A stretch of DNA of 64,000 nucleotides, taken from positions 1 through 64,000 of the forward strand of contig NZ_CYGY02000002.1 of the NCBI RefSeq assembly GCF_900007165.1. The letters are read 5' to 3'. How positions within the stretch are numbered: the stretch's first letter is position 1; every line of letters begins with the position of its first letter. The stretch comes from Paraburkholderia piptadeniae. Its GTDB lineage: Bacteria; Pseudomonadota; Gammaproteobacteria; Burkholderiales; Burkholderiaceae. Below are positions 8,314 to 17,846 of the stretch, piece after piece. The translations under genes were made by a program, and so were the position numbers. Below the pieces are notes generated by a model. The model saw nothing but the letters and a program-made list of their open reading frames with translations, searched no databases and was not told where the DNA came from.

Positions 8314-9711
8314 ATGTCCCTTTTTCGTAAGAAGAACGTCGAGCACATGATCGCCGGCGCGCAGGCCGCCGGCCTGAAGAAAGCGCTCGGCGCGCTCGAC
8401 CTCACCTTTCTCGGCGTCGGCGCCATCATCGGCACCGGCATCTTCGTGCTCACGGGCACGGGCGCCGTGCAGGCCGGCCCGGCGCTGATGGTGTCGTTCA
8501 TCATCGCCGCCATCGCGTGCGGCTTTGCGGCGCTCGCCTACGCCGAATTCGCGTCGACGATTCCCGTCGCCGGCTCGATCTACACCTATTCGTACGCGAC
8601 GCTCGGCGAACTGGCCGCGTGGATCATCGGCTGGGATCTGATGCTCGAATACGGCCTCGCGACATCGGCGGTGTCGGTCGGCTGGTCCGGCTATCTGCAA
8701 TCGCTGCTGTCGGGCTTCGGCATCTCGTTGCCCGTCGCGCTGACGGCGGCGCCCGGCGCGCTGCCCGGCCACGAGACGCTCTTCAACCTGCCCGCCTTCC
8801 TCGTGATGATAGCGATCACCACGCTGTTGTCGGTCGGCGTGCGCGAATCGACGCGTGTGAACAACCTGATGGTCGCGATCAAGGTGACGGTCGTGCTGCT
8901 GGTGATCGCCGTCGGCGCGTTCCATGTGACGCCCGCAAAATGGCATCCGTTCATGCCGAACGGCTGGAACGGCGTGTTCGGCGCGGCGGCCGTGATGTTC
9001 TTCGCGTTCATCGGCTTCGACTCGGTGTCGTCGGCGGCGGAGGAAGTGAAGAACCCGAAGCGCGATCTGCCCATCGGCATCATTGCGTCGCTCGGCGTGT
9101 GCGCGGTGCTGTATGTCGCAGTGGCCGCCGTCGTGACGGGCATCGTGCCATTTGCACAGTTCGCGAACGTCTCGCACCCGGTGTCGTACGCGTTGCAGGT
9201 CGCGGGGCAGAACTGGGTCGCCGGCTTCATCGATCTCGGCGCCGTGCTCGGCATGCTGACCGTGATTCTCGTGATGGCATACGGCCAGACGCGCGTGATC
9301 TTCGCGATGTCGCGCGACGGCCTGCTGCCCGCTGCGCTGTCGAAAGTCCACCCGCGCTTCGCGACGCCGTTCGCGACGACGTGGCTCGTCGGCATCGTCT
9401 TCGGTCTGATCGGCGCGCTCGTGCCGCTCAACGTGCTGGCCGAGCTGATCAACATCGGCACGCTCGCGGCGTTCTCGATGGTGTCGATCGCCGTGCTCGT
9501 TCTGCGCCGCACGCATCCCGACCTGCCGCGCGCGTTCCGCTGCCCGGGCGTGCCCGTCCTGCCCGTGCTCGCCGTCGCATCGTGCCTGTTCCTGATGGTC
9601 AACCTGAGCGCCGTCACGTGGATCGCGTTCGTGATCTGGCTCGTGATCGGCATGGTCGTGTACTTCGGCTACTCGCGCCGTCATTCGAAACTGGCACACG
9701 GTCAGCATTGA
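8314..9711 (+). CDS. APC superfamily amino-acid permease
   Basis: 465-aa inner-membrane transporter with about 12 hydrophobic segments. The N-terminal membrane motif GVGAIIGTGIFVLTGTGA is the substrate-site signature of the APC family, and the overall pattern resembles the cationic amino-acid transporter/YfnA branch. ATG 8314 is preceded by CAGGAGACC (8298-8306); the in-frame ATG at 8290 would place that site inside the gene. It follows the two-component pair by 160 nt and ends at a strong terminator, so it is likely its own transcript. Confidence 0.88.
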   Translation: MSLFRKKNVEHMIAGAQAAGLKKALGALDLTFLGVGAIIGTGIFVLTGTGAVQAGPALMVSFIIAAIACGFAALAYAEFASTIPVAGSIYTYSYATLGELAAWIIGWDLMLEYGLATSAVSVGWSGYLQSLLSGFGISLPVALTAAPGALPGHETLFNLPAFLVMIAITTLLSVGVRESTRVNNLMVAIKVTVVLLVIAVGAFHVTPAKWHPFMPNGWNGVFGAAAVMFFAFIGFDSVSSAAEEVKNPKRDLPIGIIASLGVCAVLYVAVAAVVTGIVPFAQFANVSHPVSYALQVAGQNWVAGFIDLGAVLGMLTVILVMAYGQTRVIFAMSRDGLLPAALSKVHPRFATPFATTWLVGIVFGLIGALVPLNVLAELINIGTLAAFSMVSIAVLVLRRTHPDLPRAFRCPGVPVLPVLAVASCLFLMVNLSAVTWIAFVIWLVIGMVVYFGYSRRHSKLAHGQH

Positions 9712-9758
9712 TCGCCAACACTCGCGCCGCAAGAGCAAGAACAAAGGCGCATTGAACG

Positions 9759-9790
9759 AAACGGCACGCGCGGCGTGCCGTTTTGCATTT
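9759..9790 (+). terminator. Terminator of the amino-acid permease gene
   Basis: Perfect 10-bp stem AAACGGCACG/CGTGCCGTTT (9759-9768 and 9774-9783), CGCGG loop, then a T-rich tail. Confidence 0.9.
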
Positions 9791-10089
9791 CAGGCATCAA
9801 GGCGTCAAGGCGTCAATCGGGACGCGTGCCGCGCGACAAGTGCAAGAGCGCAAGCGCAATGCAAGCACGTGCACCGCAGCATCTTCTCAAACTCAACGAT
9901 CTGTCATTCCCTGTGCGGTTCGCCCCATAGCCTGCTACCCTTTTTTGTGTTTTACTTTTTGGCACAAAGATAAAAGCACCAACCGAACCGGACCCTCACA
10001 GCAGGCAGGCGGTAGGTAGTGAAGGCGGGCCCGAGCCGGTTTCGCCCCATCCGGGGCTCATTCCAAGGGCGTCCCCAAGGAGACAGTTC
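9791..10089 (+). other. Upstream region of the cox-like cluster
   Basis: No gene. Contains a short direct repeat (GGCATCAAGGCGTCAAGGCGTC, from about 9792) and an AT-rich imperfect hairpin around 9949-9975 (TTTTACTTT, loop TTGGCAC, AAAGATAAAA) of a type scattered in intergenic DNA of this group. The start codon at 10090 has AAGGAGA at 10077-10083. No confident promoter was seen. Confidence 0.4.
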
Positions 10090-10590
10090 ATGGCGATCAG
10101 CATCAGTCTGACGGTGAACGGTTCACCCGTCACCGCGAACGTCGAGCCACACACCCTGCTTGTCCAGTTTCTACGCGAACAGTTGCGGTTGACGGGTACG
10201 CACGTCGGCTGCGACACCGCACAATGCGGCGCGTGCACGGTTCATCTGAACGGCCGCGCGATCAAGTCCTGCAACATGCTCGCCGTGCAGGCCGAAGGCC
10301 AGCAGGTCACGACAATCGAAGGGCTGTCGAAGAACGGCGAGCTGCATCCGATGCAAGCCGCTTTCCGCGAATGCCACGGCCTGCAATGCGGCTTCTGCAC
10401 GCCGGGCATGGTGATGAGCGCGACCGCGCTCGCCGAAGCGAATCCGGACCTCACTGAAGACGACGTGCGCCATCAGCTGGTCGGCAACCTGTGCCGCTGC
10501 ACGGGCTATCACAACATCGTCAAGGCCGTCGTTCAGGGCGCGGCCGGCATGAAAGCCGGCGCGTCGTCAACAGCCGGCGCGAACGCCTGA
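10090..10590 (+). CDS. coxS: Molybdenum hydroxylase iron-sulfur subunit (CoxS-like)
   Basis: 166-aa small subunit carrying two [2Fe-2S] clusters that pass electrons from the molybdenum site to FAD. The plant-type cluster is in [16 protein letters not shown] with a further Cys in KSCNML; the second, helical cluster uses CGFCTPGM and [10 protein letters not shown]. First gene of a tight operon, 10 nt before the large subunit. The family includes CO dehydrogenases and many aldehyde, purine or N-heterocycle hydroxylases; see the large subunit for why CO is doubtful. Confidence 0.92.
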   Translation: MAISISLTVNGSPVTANVEPHTLLVQFLREQLRLTGTHVGCDTAQCGACTVHLNGRAIKSCNMLAVQAEGQQVTTIEGLSKNGELHPMQAAFRECHGLQCGFCTPGMVMSATALAEANPDLTEDDVRHQLVGNLCRCTGYHNIVKAVVQGAAGMKAGASSTAGANA

Positions 10591-10600
10591 GGAGCCCGCC

Positions 10601-12994
10601 ATGAATGCACCCGATACGCAGCGCATGGTGGGCATGCCCGTCAAGCGCAAGGAAGACTATCGTTTCCTGACGGGCAACGGCCAGTACACCGACGACATCG
10701 TTCTGCCTGGCCAGACCTACGCCATATTCCTGCGCTCGCCGCATGCGCACGCGCGCATCAAGAGCATCGACACCGAAGCGGCGAAGCAGTCGCCCGGCGT
10801 GGTCGCGATCTTCACAGGCGCCGATCTCGCCGCTGAAAACGTCGGCGGGCTGCCGTGCGGCTGGCTGATTCACAGCGTCGACGGCAAGCCGATGAACGAG
10901 CCGCCGCACCCGGTGATTGCGCATACGAAAGTGCGCCACGTCGGAGATCAGGTCGCGCTCGTAATCGCCGATTCGGTGAAAGCGGCGAAAGACGCCGCCG
11001 AGCTGATCGACGTGATCTACGATGAGCTGCCCGCCGTCGTCGATACCGCGCACGCCGCCGATCCGGGCCAGTCCGCCGTGCACGACGAAGTGCCCGACAA
11101 CACCTGCTACACATGGGGCCACGGCGACAAGGCGGCCACGGATGCCGCATTCGCGAAAGCCCATCACGTGACGACGCTCGACATCGTCAACAACCGCCTC
11201 GTGCCGAACGCGATCGAGCCGCGCGCGGTCAACGCGAGCTATTCCGCGCAGGACGACAGCTACACCGTCTATGTCGCGAATCAGAATCCGCACGTCGAAC
11301 GGCTGTTGATGGCGGCGTTCGTGCTCTCGCTGCCGGAATCGAAGGTGCGCGTAGTCGCGCCCGATGTCGGTGGCGGCTTCGGCTCGAAGATTTTCCTGTA
11401 CGCGGAAGACGTCGCGCTGACGTGGGCCTCGAAGAAAATCCGCCGTCCGGTGAAGTGGACGGCCGAGCGCTCCGAAGCGTTTCTGTCGGATGCGCACGGC
11501 CGCGATCACGTGACGAAAGCCGAGCTCGCGATGGACGCCGACGGCAAGTTCCTCGCGATGCGCGTGCATACGATCGCGAACATGGGCGCGTATCTGTCGA
11601 CGTTCGCCTCCAGCGTGCCGACCATCCTCTACGCGACACTGCTCGCGGGTCAGTACGCGACGCCCGCGATCTACGCCGAAGTGAAAGCGGTATTCACGAA
11701 CACGGTGCCCGTCGATGCATATCGCGGCGCGGGCCGCCCCGAAGCGACGTATGTCGTCGAGCGGCTCGTCGAAACGGCCGCGCGCGAAATGAACATCGAG
11801 CCCGCCGAAATCCGCCGGCGCAATTTCATCCGCTCGTTCCCGTATGCAACGCCCGTCGGCCTCACCTACGACACGGGTGACTACGAAGCCTGCCTGAGTC
11901 GCGCGCTGGAACTCGCGGACGTGAAAGGCTTCGACGCGCGCCGGCAGGAATCGGAAAAGAACGGCAAGCGCCGCGGCCTCGGCTATTCGTGCTACATCGA
12001 AGCATGCGGCCTCGCGCCGTCGAACATCGCGGGCGCGCTCGGCGCGCGCGCAGGCCTGTTCGAAGCGGGCGAAGTGCGCGTGCATCCGACGGGCTCCGTC
12101 ACCGTCTTCACCGGCTCGCACAGTCACGGCCAGGGCCACGAGACGACGTTCGCGCAGGTCGTGTCGGACCGCCTCGGCGTGCCGCTCGACAACATCGAGA
12201 TCGTGCACGGCGACACCGGGCGCATTCCGTTCGGCATGGGCACGTATGGCTCGCGTTCGATTGCCGTCGGCGGCTCGGCGATCGTGAAGGCGCTCGACAA
12301 GATCGAATCGAAGGCGAAGAAGATCGCCGCGCATCTGCTCGAAGCATCGGCCGACGACATCGAGTTCAAGGACGGCACGTTCCGCGTCGCGGGCACGGAC
12401 CGCACGAAGACATTCGCGGACGTCTCGCTCGCGGCTTATGTGCCGCACAACTATCCGCTCGACAAGCTCGAGCCGGGTCTCGACGAAAGCGCGTTCTACG
12501 ATCCGTCGAACTTCACGTATCCGTCGGGTGCGTATATCTGCGAAGTCGAAGTGGACGTCGATACGGGCGAGACGCGCATCGAGCGCTTCACGGCCGTCGA
12601 CGACTTCGGCAACGTGATCAATCCGATGATCGTCGAAGGACAGGTGCATGGCGGTCTCGGCCAGGGCATCGGCCAGGCGATGCTGGAGCGCTGCGTGTAC
12701 GACAACGAAAGCGGCCAGCTGCTGTCCGGCTCGTACATGGACTACGCGATGCCGCACGCGTCGGATTTGCCGTCGTTCACCGTCGAGACCGCGAAAGGCA
12801 CGCCATGCACGCATAATCCGCTCGGCGTGAAGGGCTGCGGCGAAGCGGGCGCGATCGGCTCGCCGCCCGCCGTGATCAACGCGATCATCGACGCGCTCGC
12901 GCCGCTCGGCGTCAAGGACATCCAGATGCCGGCCACGCCGCATCGCGTGTGGTCCGCGATCCACGCTGCACAAAGCGCACAAGCGCGTCCTTAA
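10601..12994 (+). CDS. coxL: Molybdenum hydroxylase large subunit, form II CoxL-like
   Basis: 797-aa molybdopterin-binding catalytic subunit. It has the expected GGGFGSKI dinucleotide-cofactor motif near residue 265, a [11 protein letters not shown] stretch near 510, and a late [13 protein letters not shown] containing the catalytic Glu. The active-site loop reads AYRGAGR (11717-11737), the form II signature; true CO-oxidising form I enzymes have AYxCSFR with the copper-binding Cys. CO oxidation is therefore unlikely and the substrate is unknown. Forms the S-L-M trimer unit with its neighbours. Maturation genes follow in the same direction. Confidence 0.92.
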   Translation: MNAPDTQRMVGMPVKRKEDYRFLTGNGQYTDDIVLPGQTYAIFLRSPHAHARIKSIDTEAAKQSPGVVAIFTGADLAAENVGGLPCGWLIHSVDGKPMNEPPHPVIAHTKVRHVGDQVALVIADSVKAAKDAAELIDVIYDELPAVVDTAHAADPGQSAVHDEVPDNTCYTWGHGDKAATDAAFAKAHHVTTLDIVNNRLVPNAIEPRAVNASYSAQDDSYTVYVANQNPHVERLLMAAFVLSLPESKVRVVAPDVGGGFGSKIFLYAEDVALTWASKKIRRPVKWTAERSEAFLSDAHGRDHVTKAELAMDADGKFLAMRVHTIANMGAYLSTFASSVPTILYATLLAGQYATPAIYAEVKAVFTNTVPVDAYRGAGRPEATYVVERLVETAAREMNIEPAEIRRRNFIRSFPYATPVGLTYDTGDYEACLSRALELADVKGFDARRQESEKNGKRRGLGYSCYIEACGLAPSNIAGALGARAGLFEAGEVRVHPTGSVTVFTGSHSHGQGHETTFAQVVSDRLGVPLDNIEIVHGDTGRIPFGMGTYGSRSIAVGGSAIVKALDKIESKAKKIAAHLLEASADDIEFKDGTFRVAGTDRTKTFADVSLAAYVPHNYPLDKLEPGLDESAFYDPSNFTYPSGAYICEVEVDVDTGETRIERFTAVDDFGNVINPMIVEGQVHGGLGQGIGQAMLERCVYDNESGQLLSGSYMDYAMPHASDLPSFTVETAKGTPCTHNPLGVKGCGEAGAIGSPPAVINAIIDALAPLGVKDIQMPATPHRVWSAIHAAQSAQARP

Positions 12995-13007
12995 GCGGAG
13001 GCCGACA

Positions 13008-13805
13008 ATGTATTCATTCGACTATCAACGTGCAGCCGATCCGAAGAGCGCCGTATCCGCGCTGACCGCCGACAGTGAAGCGAAGTTTCTGGCGGGCGGG
13101 CAAAGCCTGTTGCCGACGATGCGCCTGCGTCTCGCGCAGCCGTCGAAGCTGATCGACGTGACGCGCATTCCGCAACTGAAGGAGATTCGCGTCGAGCCGC
13201 AGAAGGTGACGATCGGCGCGGCCGTGTGTCATGCGGACGTGGCGAACAACGCGGACGTGCAGCGCGTGTTGCCCGCGCTCGCGCTTCTCGCCGGAGATAT
13301 CGGCGACCGGCAGGTGCGCACGCTCGGCACGATCGGCGGATCGATCGCGAACAACGATCCCGCGGCGGACTATCCCGCTGCCGTGCTCGGACTCGATGGA
13401 ACCGTCGTGACGGACCGGCGCAGCATCCCCGCTGCCGACTTTTTCGTCGGCATGTACGAGACCGCGTTGCACGCCGATGAACTGATCGTCGCCGTCGAGT
13501 TTTCCGTGCCGGAAAAAGCGGCGTATGAGAAGTTCAAGAATCCCGCGTCGCACTTCGCGCTGACAGGCGTGTTCGTGGCGAAGACGGCGGGCGGCGTGCG
13601 CGTAGCGATCACGGGCGCGGCGCCGTCGGTGTTCCGCGCGACCGAGTTGGAGAACGCGCTGACCGCAAACTTCACCGAAGCGGCCGCGCGCGGCGTGACG
13701 ATCGCACCCGACGACCTCAACACCGACCTGCACGCGAGCGCCGAATATCGCGCGCATCTGATACCGGTGCTGACGGCGCGCGCGGTGCGAACGGCATTGG
13801 GCTAG
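13008..13805 (+). CDS. coxM: Molybdenum hydroxylase FAD subunit (CoxM-like)
   Basis: 265-aa flavoprotein subunit that accepts electrons from the iron-sulfur subunit. It begins with FDYQRAADPKSAVSAL, then the FAD-binding loop AGGQSLLPTMRLR near residue 30 and TLGTIGGSIANNDPAAD near 105, both diagnostic. ATG 13008 has GGAGG just upstream and lies 13 nt after the large subunit. Order S-L-M differs from the M-S-L order of well-studied form I CO dehydrogenase operons. A small hairpin 40 nt downstream may end or attenuate this transcript. Confidence 0.92.
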   Translation: MYSFDYQRAADPKSAVSALTADSEAKFLAGGQSLLPTMRLRLAQPSKLIDVTRIPQLKEIRVEPQKVTIGAAVCHADVANNADVQRVLPALALLAGDIGDRQVRTLGTIGGSIANNDPAADYPAAVLGLDGTVVTDRRSIPAADFFVGMYETALHADELIVAVEFSVPEKAAYEKFKNPASHFALTGVFVAKTAGGVRVAITGAAPSVFRATELENALTANFTEAAARGVTIAPDDLNTDLHASAEYRAHLIPVLTARAVRTALG

Positions 13806-13842
13806 CGGGCAAGCGATGCCGCAAAGCGTTTGAGCATGCAGA

Positions 13843-13870
13843 GGCCCGGCGCGTCCGGGCCATTTCGTTT
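13843..13870 (+). terminator. Hairpin between coxM and coxD, possible weak terminator
   Basis: 7-bp stem GGCCCGG/CCGGGCC (13843-13849 and 13855-13861) with a CGCGT loop and a modest T-rich tail (ATTTCGTTT). It may reduce transcription from structural into maturation genes rather than end it. Confidence 0.5.
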
Positions 13871-13920
13871 ATCGGCGTCGTTTGTTTTAGGCCATGCGAG
13901 CCGACGCGTCCGGGAGAACC

Positions 13921-14808
13921 ATGCAGCCAGCTTCAATCGACGACACACTCGCGCTGCTCAGCGCGCAGGGCTACTACGCGAGCCGCGACCTCGCGACCGC
14001 GCTCTATCTCGCGCTGCGCATGGAGCGGCCGCTCTTCGTCGAAGGCGAGCCGGGCGTCGGCAAGACAGAGCTGGCGAAGGCGGCAGCGGGCATGCTCGGC
14101 ACGTCGATGCTGCGGCTGCAATGCTACGAAGGGCTCGATACGGCGAGCGCGTTGTACGAATGGGACTATCCGCGGCAGATCATGGCGCTGCGCCTCGCCG
14201 AAGCGGCCGGCGAAAAGCCCGACAACAGTACGCTATATCGCGGCGAGTTCTTGCTGAAGCGCCCTCTGCTGCAAGCGCTGTTGCCCGATGAAAATCATCC
14301 GGGCGCGCGGCGCGTGCTGCTGATCGACGAGATCGATCGCGCCGACGAACCGTTCGAAGCGTTCCTGCTCGAACTGCTGTCGGACTTTCAGGTGTCGATT
14401 CCCGAATACGGCACCGTGCGCGCCGACCATCCGCCCCTCGTCGTGATGACGTCGAACCGCACGCGCGAAGTACACGATGCTTTGAAGCGCCGTTGCCTGT
14501 ATCAGTGGATCGGTTATCCCGAGCGCGAACGCGAGCTGGCAATCGTCGCGGCGCGCGCGCCGGAAACAGGTGAAGCGCTGCAACGCCGTGCCGTCGATTT
14601 CGTGCATCGTCTGCGCGGAATGGATCTGTTCAAGGCGCCCGGCATTGCCGAAACGATCGACTGGTGCCGCGCGCTCGCGGCGCTCAGCGTGACGGAGCTC
14701 GATCCGCAATCCGTGCAGAACACGCTGGGCGTGCTGCTCAAGTATCAGGACGATCTCGCGCGTTTCGACGCCGCGCAGATCCAGCAATGTCTTGAGGCGA
14801 CGGAGTAG
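13921..14808 (+). CDS. coxD: MoxR-family AAA+ ATPase (CoxD-like)
   Basis: 295-aa cytosolic AAA+ protein. Walker A is EGEPGVGKTEL near residue 40, Walker B is VLLIDEIDRAD near 138, and a sensor-1 VVMTSNRTREVHDALKRR follows. In cox operons CoxD is a chaperone-like ATPase needed to mature the active site; MoxR proteins usually act with a VWA partner, here the next gene 5 nt away. ATG 13921 has GGGAGA upstream; an ATG at 13894 in frame is less well placed. Confidence 0.9.
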   Translation: MQPASIDDTLALLSAQGYYASRDLATALYLALRMERPLFVEGEPGVGKTELAKAAAGMLGTSMLRLQCYEGLDTASALYEWDYPRQIMALRLAEAAGEKPDNSTLYRGEFLLKRPLLQALLPDENHPGARRVLLIDEIDRADEPFEAFLLELLSDFQVSIPEYGTVRADHPPLVVMTSNRTREVHDALKRRCLYQWIGYPERERELAIVAARAPETGEALQRRAVDFVHRLRGMDLFKAPGIAETIDWCRALAALSVTELDPQSVQNTLGVLLKYQDDLARFDAAQIQQCLEATE

Positions 14809-14813
14809 CGTCG

Positions 14814-16055
14814 ATGATGCCCGACTGCGATCCCGGCTCACCGACGCTCGCGCGCAACGTCGTGCACTTCGTGCGGCTGTTGCGCGGCGCGGGCCTGCCG
14901 ATGTCGCCGGCGCAGGCCGTCGATGCGCTCGAAGCGCTGCACTTCATCGAACTCGATCGCCGCGACGACGTGCGTGCGGCACTCGCTGCGCTGCTCGTGC
15001 GCGCGCCCGATGAACGCGAGCTCTTCAACGCCGCGTTCGATCTTTTCTGGCGCGATCCCGATTGGGAAGGCAAGCTGCGCGCACTGCTGTTGCCCAAAGT
15101 GACAAGCGGCGTGCCGCCGCCGAAGCGCAACAACCGGCTCGCCGATGCGCTCGCCGTGCATCACGCGAACCAGCGCAAGCAGGCCGCGCAATCCGACGAC
15201 AAGGACAAGCTCGAATTGCACGCACATGTGACGTTCAGCGCCGAAGAGCGCTTGCGTCATCGCGATTTCGACACGCTCACAGCGGAAGAATGGCGCACGC
15301 TGCGCCATCTGATTCGCGCGCAGCGTTTGCCGCTTGCGATGGAACCGACACGTCGATTGAAAGCGGCGTCGCATGGCACGCATGCCGATTTGCGCGCGAG
15401 CGCGCGGCATGCGGTGCGCGCGGGCGGCGACTGGACCGTGTGGAAGTATCGCGCCGTCGTCGCGCGCAAGCCGCCGCTCGTGTTGCTGCTCGACATTTCG
15501 GGGTCGATGAGCAGCTATTCGCGCGCCGTGCTTTACTTCTGTCATGCGCTCTTGCAATCGCGTGAACGCTTGCAGGTGTTTCTGTTCGGCACGCGCCTCA
15601 CGAACGCGACGCGCGCGCTGAAGGAACGCGACCCCGATGTGGCGATTGCGGCGCTCGCGGATCAGGTCGTCGACTGGTCGGGCGGCACGCGGATCGGCGC
15701 GGCGCTCGCCGAATTCAACCGGCGCTGGGCACGCAGAGTGCTGACGGGCAGAGCGACCGTGCTGCTCGTCACCGACGGCCTCGATCACGAAGCGATCGAC
15801 GTGCTGGAAACCGAAATGGCCCGCTTGCGCCGCTTCGCGCATCGGATCGTGTGGCTCAATCCGCTGCTGCGGTACAGCGAGTTTGCGCCGAAGGCGCGCG
15901 GCGTTCAGGCGATGCTGCCGTTCGTCGATGCCCACAAGCCTGTCCACAATCTCGACAGCCTGGCTGCGTTCGGCCGCGATCTCGCGCAATTGACGCGCGT
16001 GCCCCGCGATGCCGCGCGCGCCGCCCTATCTGGAGGAGCAACGTCATGGAGTTGA
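14814..16055 (+). CDS. coxE: VWA domain protein (CoxE-like)
   Basis: 413-aa protein with a C-terminal von Willebrand factor A domain. The metal-ion site is visible as LLLDISGSMSSYS near residue 224, followed by a conserved Thr in SGGTRIGAAL and Asp in LVTDGLDHE. The N-terminal 200 residues are helical and charged. CoxE proteins pair with CoxD in cofactor insertion for molybdenum hydroxylases. The gene overlaps the following SRPBCC gene by 10 nt, so translation is probably coupled. No signal peptide is seen. Confidence 0.88.
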   Translation: MMPDCDPGSPTLARNVVHFVRLLRGAGLPMSPAQAVDALEALHFIELDRRDDVRAALAALLVRAPDERELFNAAFDLFWRDPDWEGKLRALLLPKVTSGVPPPKRNNRLADALAVHHANQRKQAAQSDDKDKLELHAHVTFSAEERLRHRDFDTLTAEEWRTLRHLIRAQRLPLAMEPTRRLKAASHGTHADLRASARHAVRAGGDWTVWKYRAVVARKPPLVLLLDISGSMSSYSRAVLYFCHALLQSRERLQVFLFGTRLTNATRALKERDPDVAIAALADQVVDWSGGTRIGAALAEFNRRWARRVLTGRATVLLVTDGLDHEAIDVLETEMARLRRFAHRIVWLNPLLRYSEFAPKARGVQAMLPFVDAHKPVHNLDSLAAFGRDLAQLTRVPRDAARAALSGGATSWS

Positions 16056-16633
16056 CTGAAACCTACACGCTGGCGGTGTCGCAGCAGCAGGCATGGGACG
16101 CGCTGAACGACACGGAGATCCTGCGCGCGTCGATTCCCGGCTGCGACAGCATCGAGCCCGATGGCGAGAATGCGTACGCAGTCACGCTGAGCGCGGCCGT
16201 CGGTCCTGTGAAAGCGCGCTTCAAGGGCCGCATGGAACTCACCGATATCGACGCGCCTCACACCTATACGATCGTGTTCGAAGGCCAGGGCGGCGCAGCA
16301 GGCTTCGGCAAAGGCCAGACGCACGTGACGCTCGAACCCGACGGCGACGACGCGACGAAGCTCACCTATACGGCCCACGCGCAGGTCGGCGGCAAGCTCG
16401 CGCAGATCGGCTCGCGGCTCGTCGACGGCGCGGCGCGCAAGCTCGCCGGCGAGTTCTTCAGACGCTTCAGCGAGCAGGTGACGGGCGGCAGTGGCGCTGC
16501 GCAAGCAGAATCCGGCGACTCGGGCGACACTGTAAGTGAAGCCGCTGACGGCGAAGCTGCCGCCAACGGCGGTGCTGAAGGCGAAGAACCGAAGAGGAAG
16601 AAATCATGGACAGCGTGGATCTCGAAGTCCTGA
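16046..16633 (+). CDS. coxG: SRPBCC protein, CoxG-like
   Basis: 195-aa protein with the CoxG/START-like fold signature: MELTETYTLAVSQQQAWDAL at the N-terminus, SIPGCDSIEPDG, and GQTHVTLEPDGDDATKLTYT later. The last 45 residues are an acidic Ala/Glu-rich tail ending in Lys-rich KRKKSWTAW. CoxG in Oligotropha tethers the enzyme to the membrane; a similar role here is inference. The start overlaps coxE by 10 nt and the tail overlaps the XdhC gene by 28 nt. Confidence 0.88.
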   Translation: MELTETYTLAVSQQQAWDALNDTEILRASIPGCDSIEPDGENAYAVTLSAAVGPVKARFKGRMELTDIDAPHTYTIVFEGQGGAAGFGKGQTHVTLEPDGDDATKLTYTAHAQVGGKLAQIGSRLVDGAARKLAGEFFRRFSEQVTGGSGAAQAESGDSGDTVSEAADGEAAANGGAEGEEPKRKKSWTAWISKS

Positions 16634-17634
16634 AGAGCAGCGCGCGCTGGCTCGATCAGGGACATCGCGCGCTTCTCGTGACGGTGGTGAAGACGTGGGG
16701 CTCGTCGCCGCGTCCCGAGGGCGCGATGCTCGTGGTGCGCGACGATGGCGCGGTGGTCGGCTCGGTATCGGGCGGCTGTATCGAAGACGATCTTATCGAT
16801 CGCGTACGTCAGCGCGGCATCGAGCAGACGAAACCCGAAGCGGTGAAATACGGCATCACTGCTGAAGAAGCGCATCGTTTCGGTTTGCCGTGCGGCGGCA
16901 CGATTCAACTCGTGCTGGAACCGCTGACGAAAGCGAGCGGTATCGCCGAACTATGCGAAGCCGTCGAAGCGGGCCGCCTCGTTGCGCGCACGCTCGATAT
17001 CGAAACGGGCGTCGCAAATCTTACGCCCGCGCAGGCCACCGATGGCGTCGACTTCAACGAAAAGCGTCTGCTGACAATACACGGCCCGCGTTACCGGATG
17101 CTCGTGATCGGCGCGGGGCAGCTGTCGCGTTATCTGTGCAATATCGCGGTGGGGCTCGATTATCAGGTGACGGTGTGCGATCCGCGCGAAGAATATACGG
17201 ATGAGTGGGACGTGCCGGGCACGAAAGTGGTCCGCACGATGCCCGACGATACGGTGCTCGACATGAAGCTCGACGAGCGCTGCGCGGTGATTGCACTCAC
17301 GCATGATCCGAAGCTCGACGATCTTGCGTTGATGGAGGCACTGAAGACGCCCGCGTTTTACATCGGCGCTTTGGGCTCGCGGCGCAATAACGCGGCACGG
17401 CGTGAACGGCTGAAAGAGTTCGATCTCACTGAAACCGAACTCGCGCGGCTGCATGGGCCTGTCGGGATTTATATCGGCAGCAGGACGCCGCCTGAAATCG
17501 CCGTGTCGATTCTTGCGGAAGTGACGGCGGCGAAGAACGGCGTGTCGCTGCCGACCTTGCTGCAAGTCGAAGGCGCCAAAGCAGCGCGTGAGATCGCGGC
17601 AAGCGGCGGAGCGACTTGTAGTATTCCGGATTAG
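16606..17634 (+). CDS. XdhC/CoxI family maturation factor
   Basis: 342-aa cytosolic protein of the XdhC/CoxI family, which binds molybdenum cofactor and is needed for its sulfuration and insertion into molybdenum hydroxylases. The N-terminal XdhC_CoxI domain shows TWGSSPRPEGAM and GSVSGGCIEDDL; a C-terminal Rossmann domain begins MLVIGAGQLSRYL and contains GALGSRRNNAARRERL. AAGAGGAAG precedes ATG 16606. Last gene of the cluster, ending about 210 nt before the toxin gene. Confidence 0.9.
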   Translation: MDSVDLEVLKSSARWLDQGHRALLVTVVKTWGSSPRPEGAMLVVRDDGAVVGSVSGGCIEDDLIDRVRQRGIEQTKPEAVKYGITAEEAHRFGLPCGGTIQLVLEPLTKASGIAELCEAVEAGRLVARTLDIETGVANLTPAQATDGVDFNEKRLLTIHGPRYRMLVIGAGQLSRYLCNIAVGLDYQVTVCDPREEYTDEWDVPGTKVVRTMPDDTVLDMKLDERCAVIALTHDPKLDDLALMEALKTPAFYIGALGSRRNNAARRERLKEFDLTETELARLHGPVGIYIGSRTPPEIAVSILAEVTAAKNGVSLPTLLQVEGAKAAREIAASGGATCSIPD

Positions 17635-17813
17635 TTTTTGCTGTGTTCGGCCGCGAGATGAGATGTCGCTCGTGGTCGATTTCTCTTGCCCGGCATCGGC
17701 CATTCGGCTGACTGTCGCCGGGTCTCCCTGATTCCCTAGCATCGAATTTTCGCGGACTGCTGGTGCGAGCTTCGCGCTCGCGTCGCAACAGGTCCGCAGC
17801 CGCCATTATTCCC

Positions 17814-17842
17814 TTGACGGAATATTCCATCGGAGGTATATT
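17814..17842 (+). promoter_or_regulatory. Promoter and palindrome of the toxin-antitoxin operon
   Basis: TTGACG (17814-17819), 17-nt spacer, TATATT (17837-17842). A perfect 10-bp palindrome GGAATATTCC (17819-17828) sits in the spacer, a natural place for autorepression by the antitoxin. The predicted start of transcription falls at or next to the toxin ATG at 17847. Confidence 0.65.
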
Positions 17843-17846
17843 TTCG

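Noticed and set aside
9961..9977. Sigma-54 promoter before the cox-like cluster
   Set aside because: TGGCAC is present but the spacing from GG to GC is 13, not the required 10.
10520..12982. 820-codon open frame on the minus strand
   Set aside because: It is antisense to the molybdenum hydroxylase large subunit, His/Arg/Asp-rich and without any domain; a shadow typical of GC-rich DNA. The same applies to long minus frames at 8230-9744 and 21742-23628.
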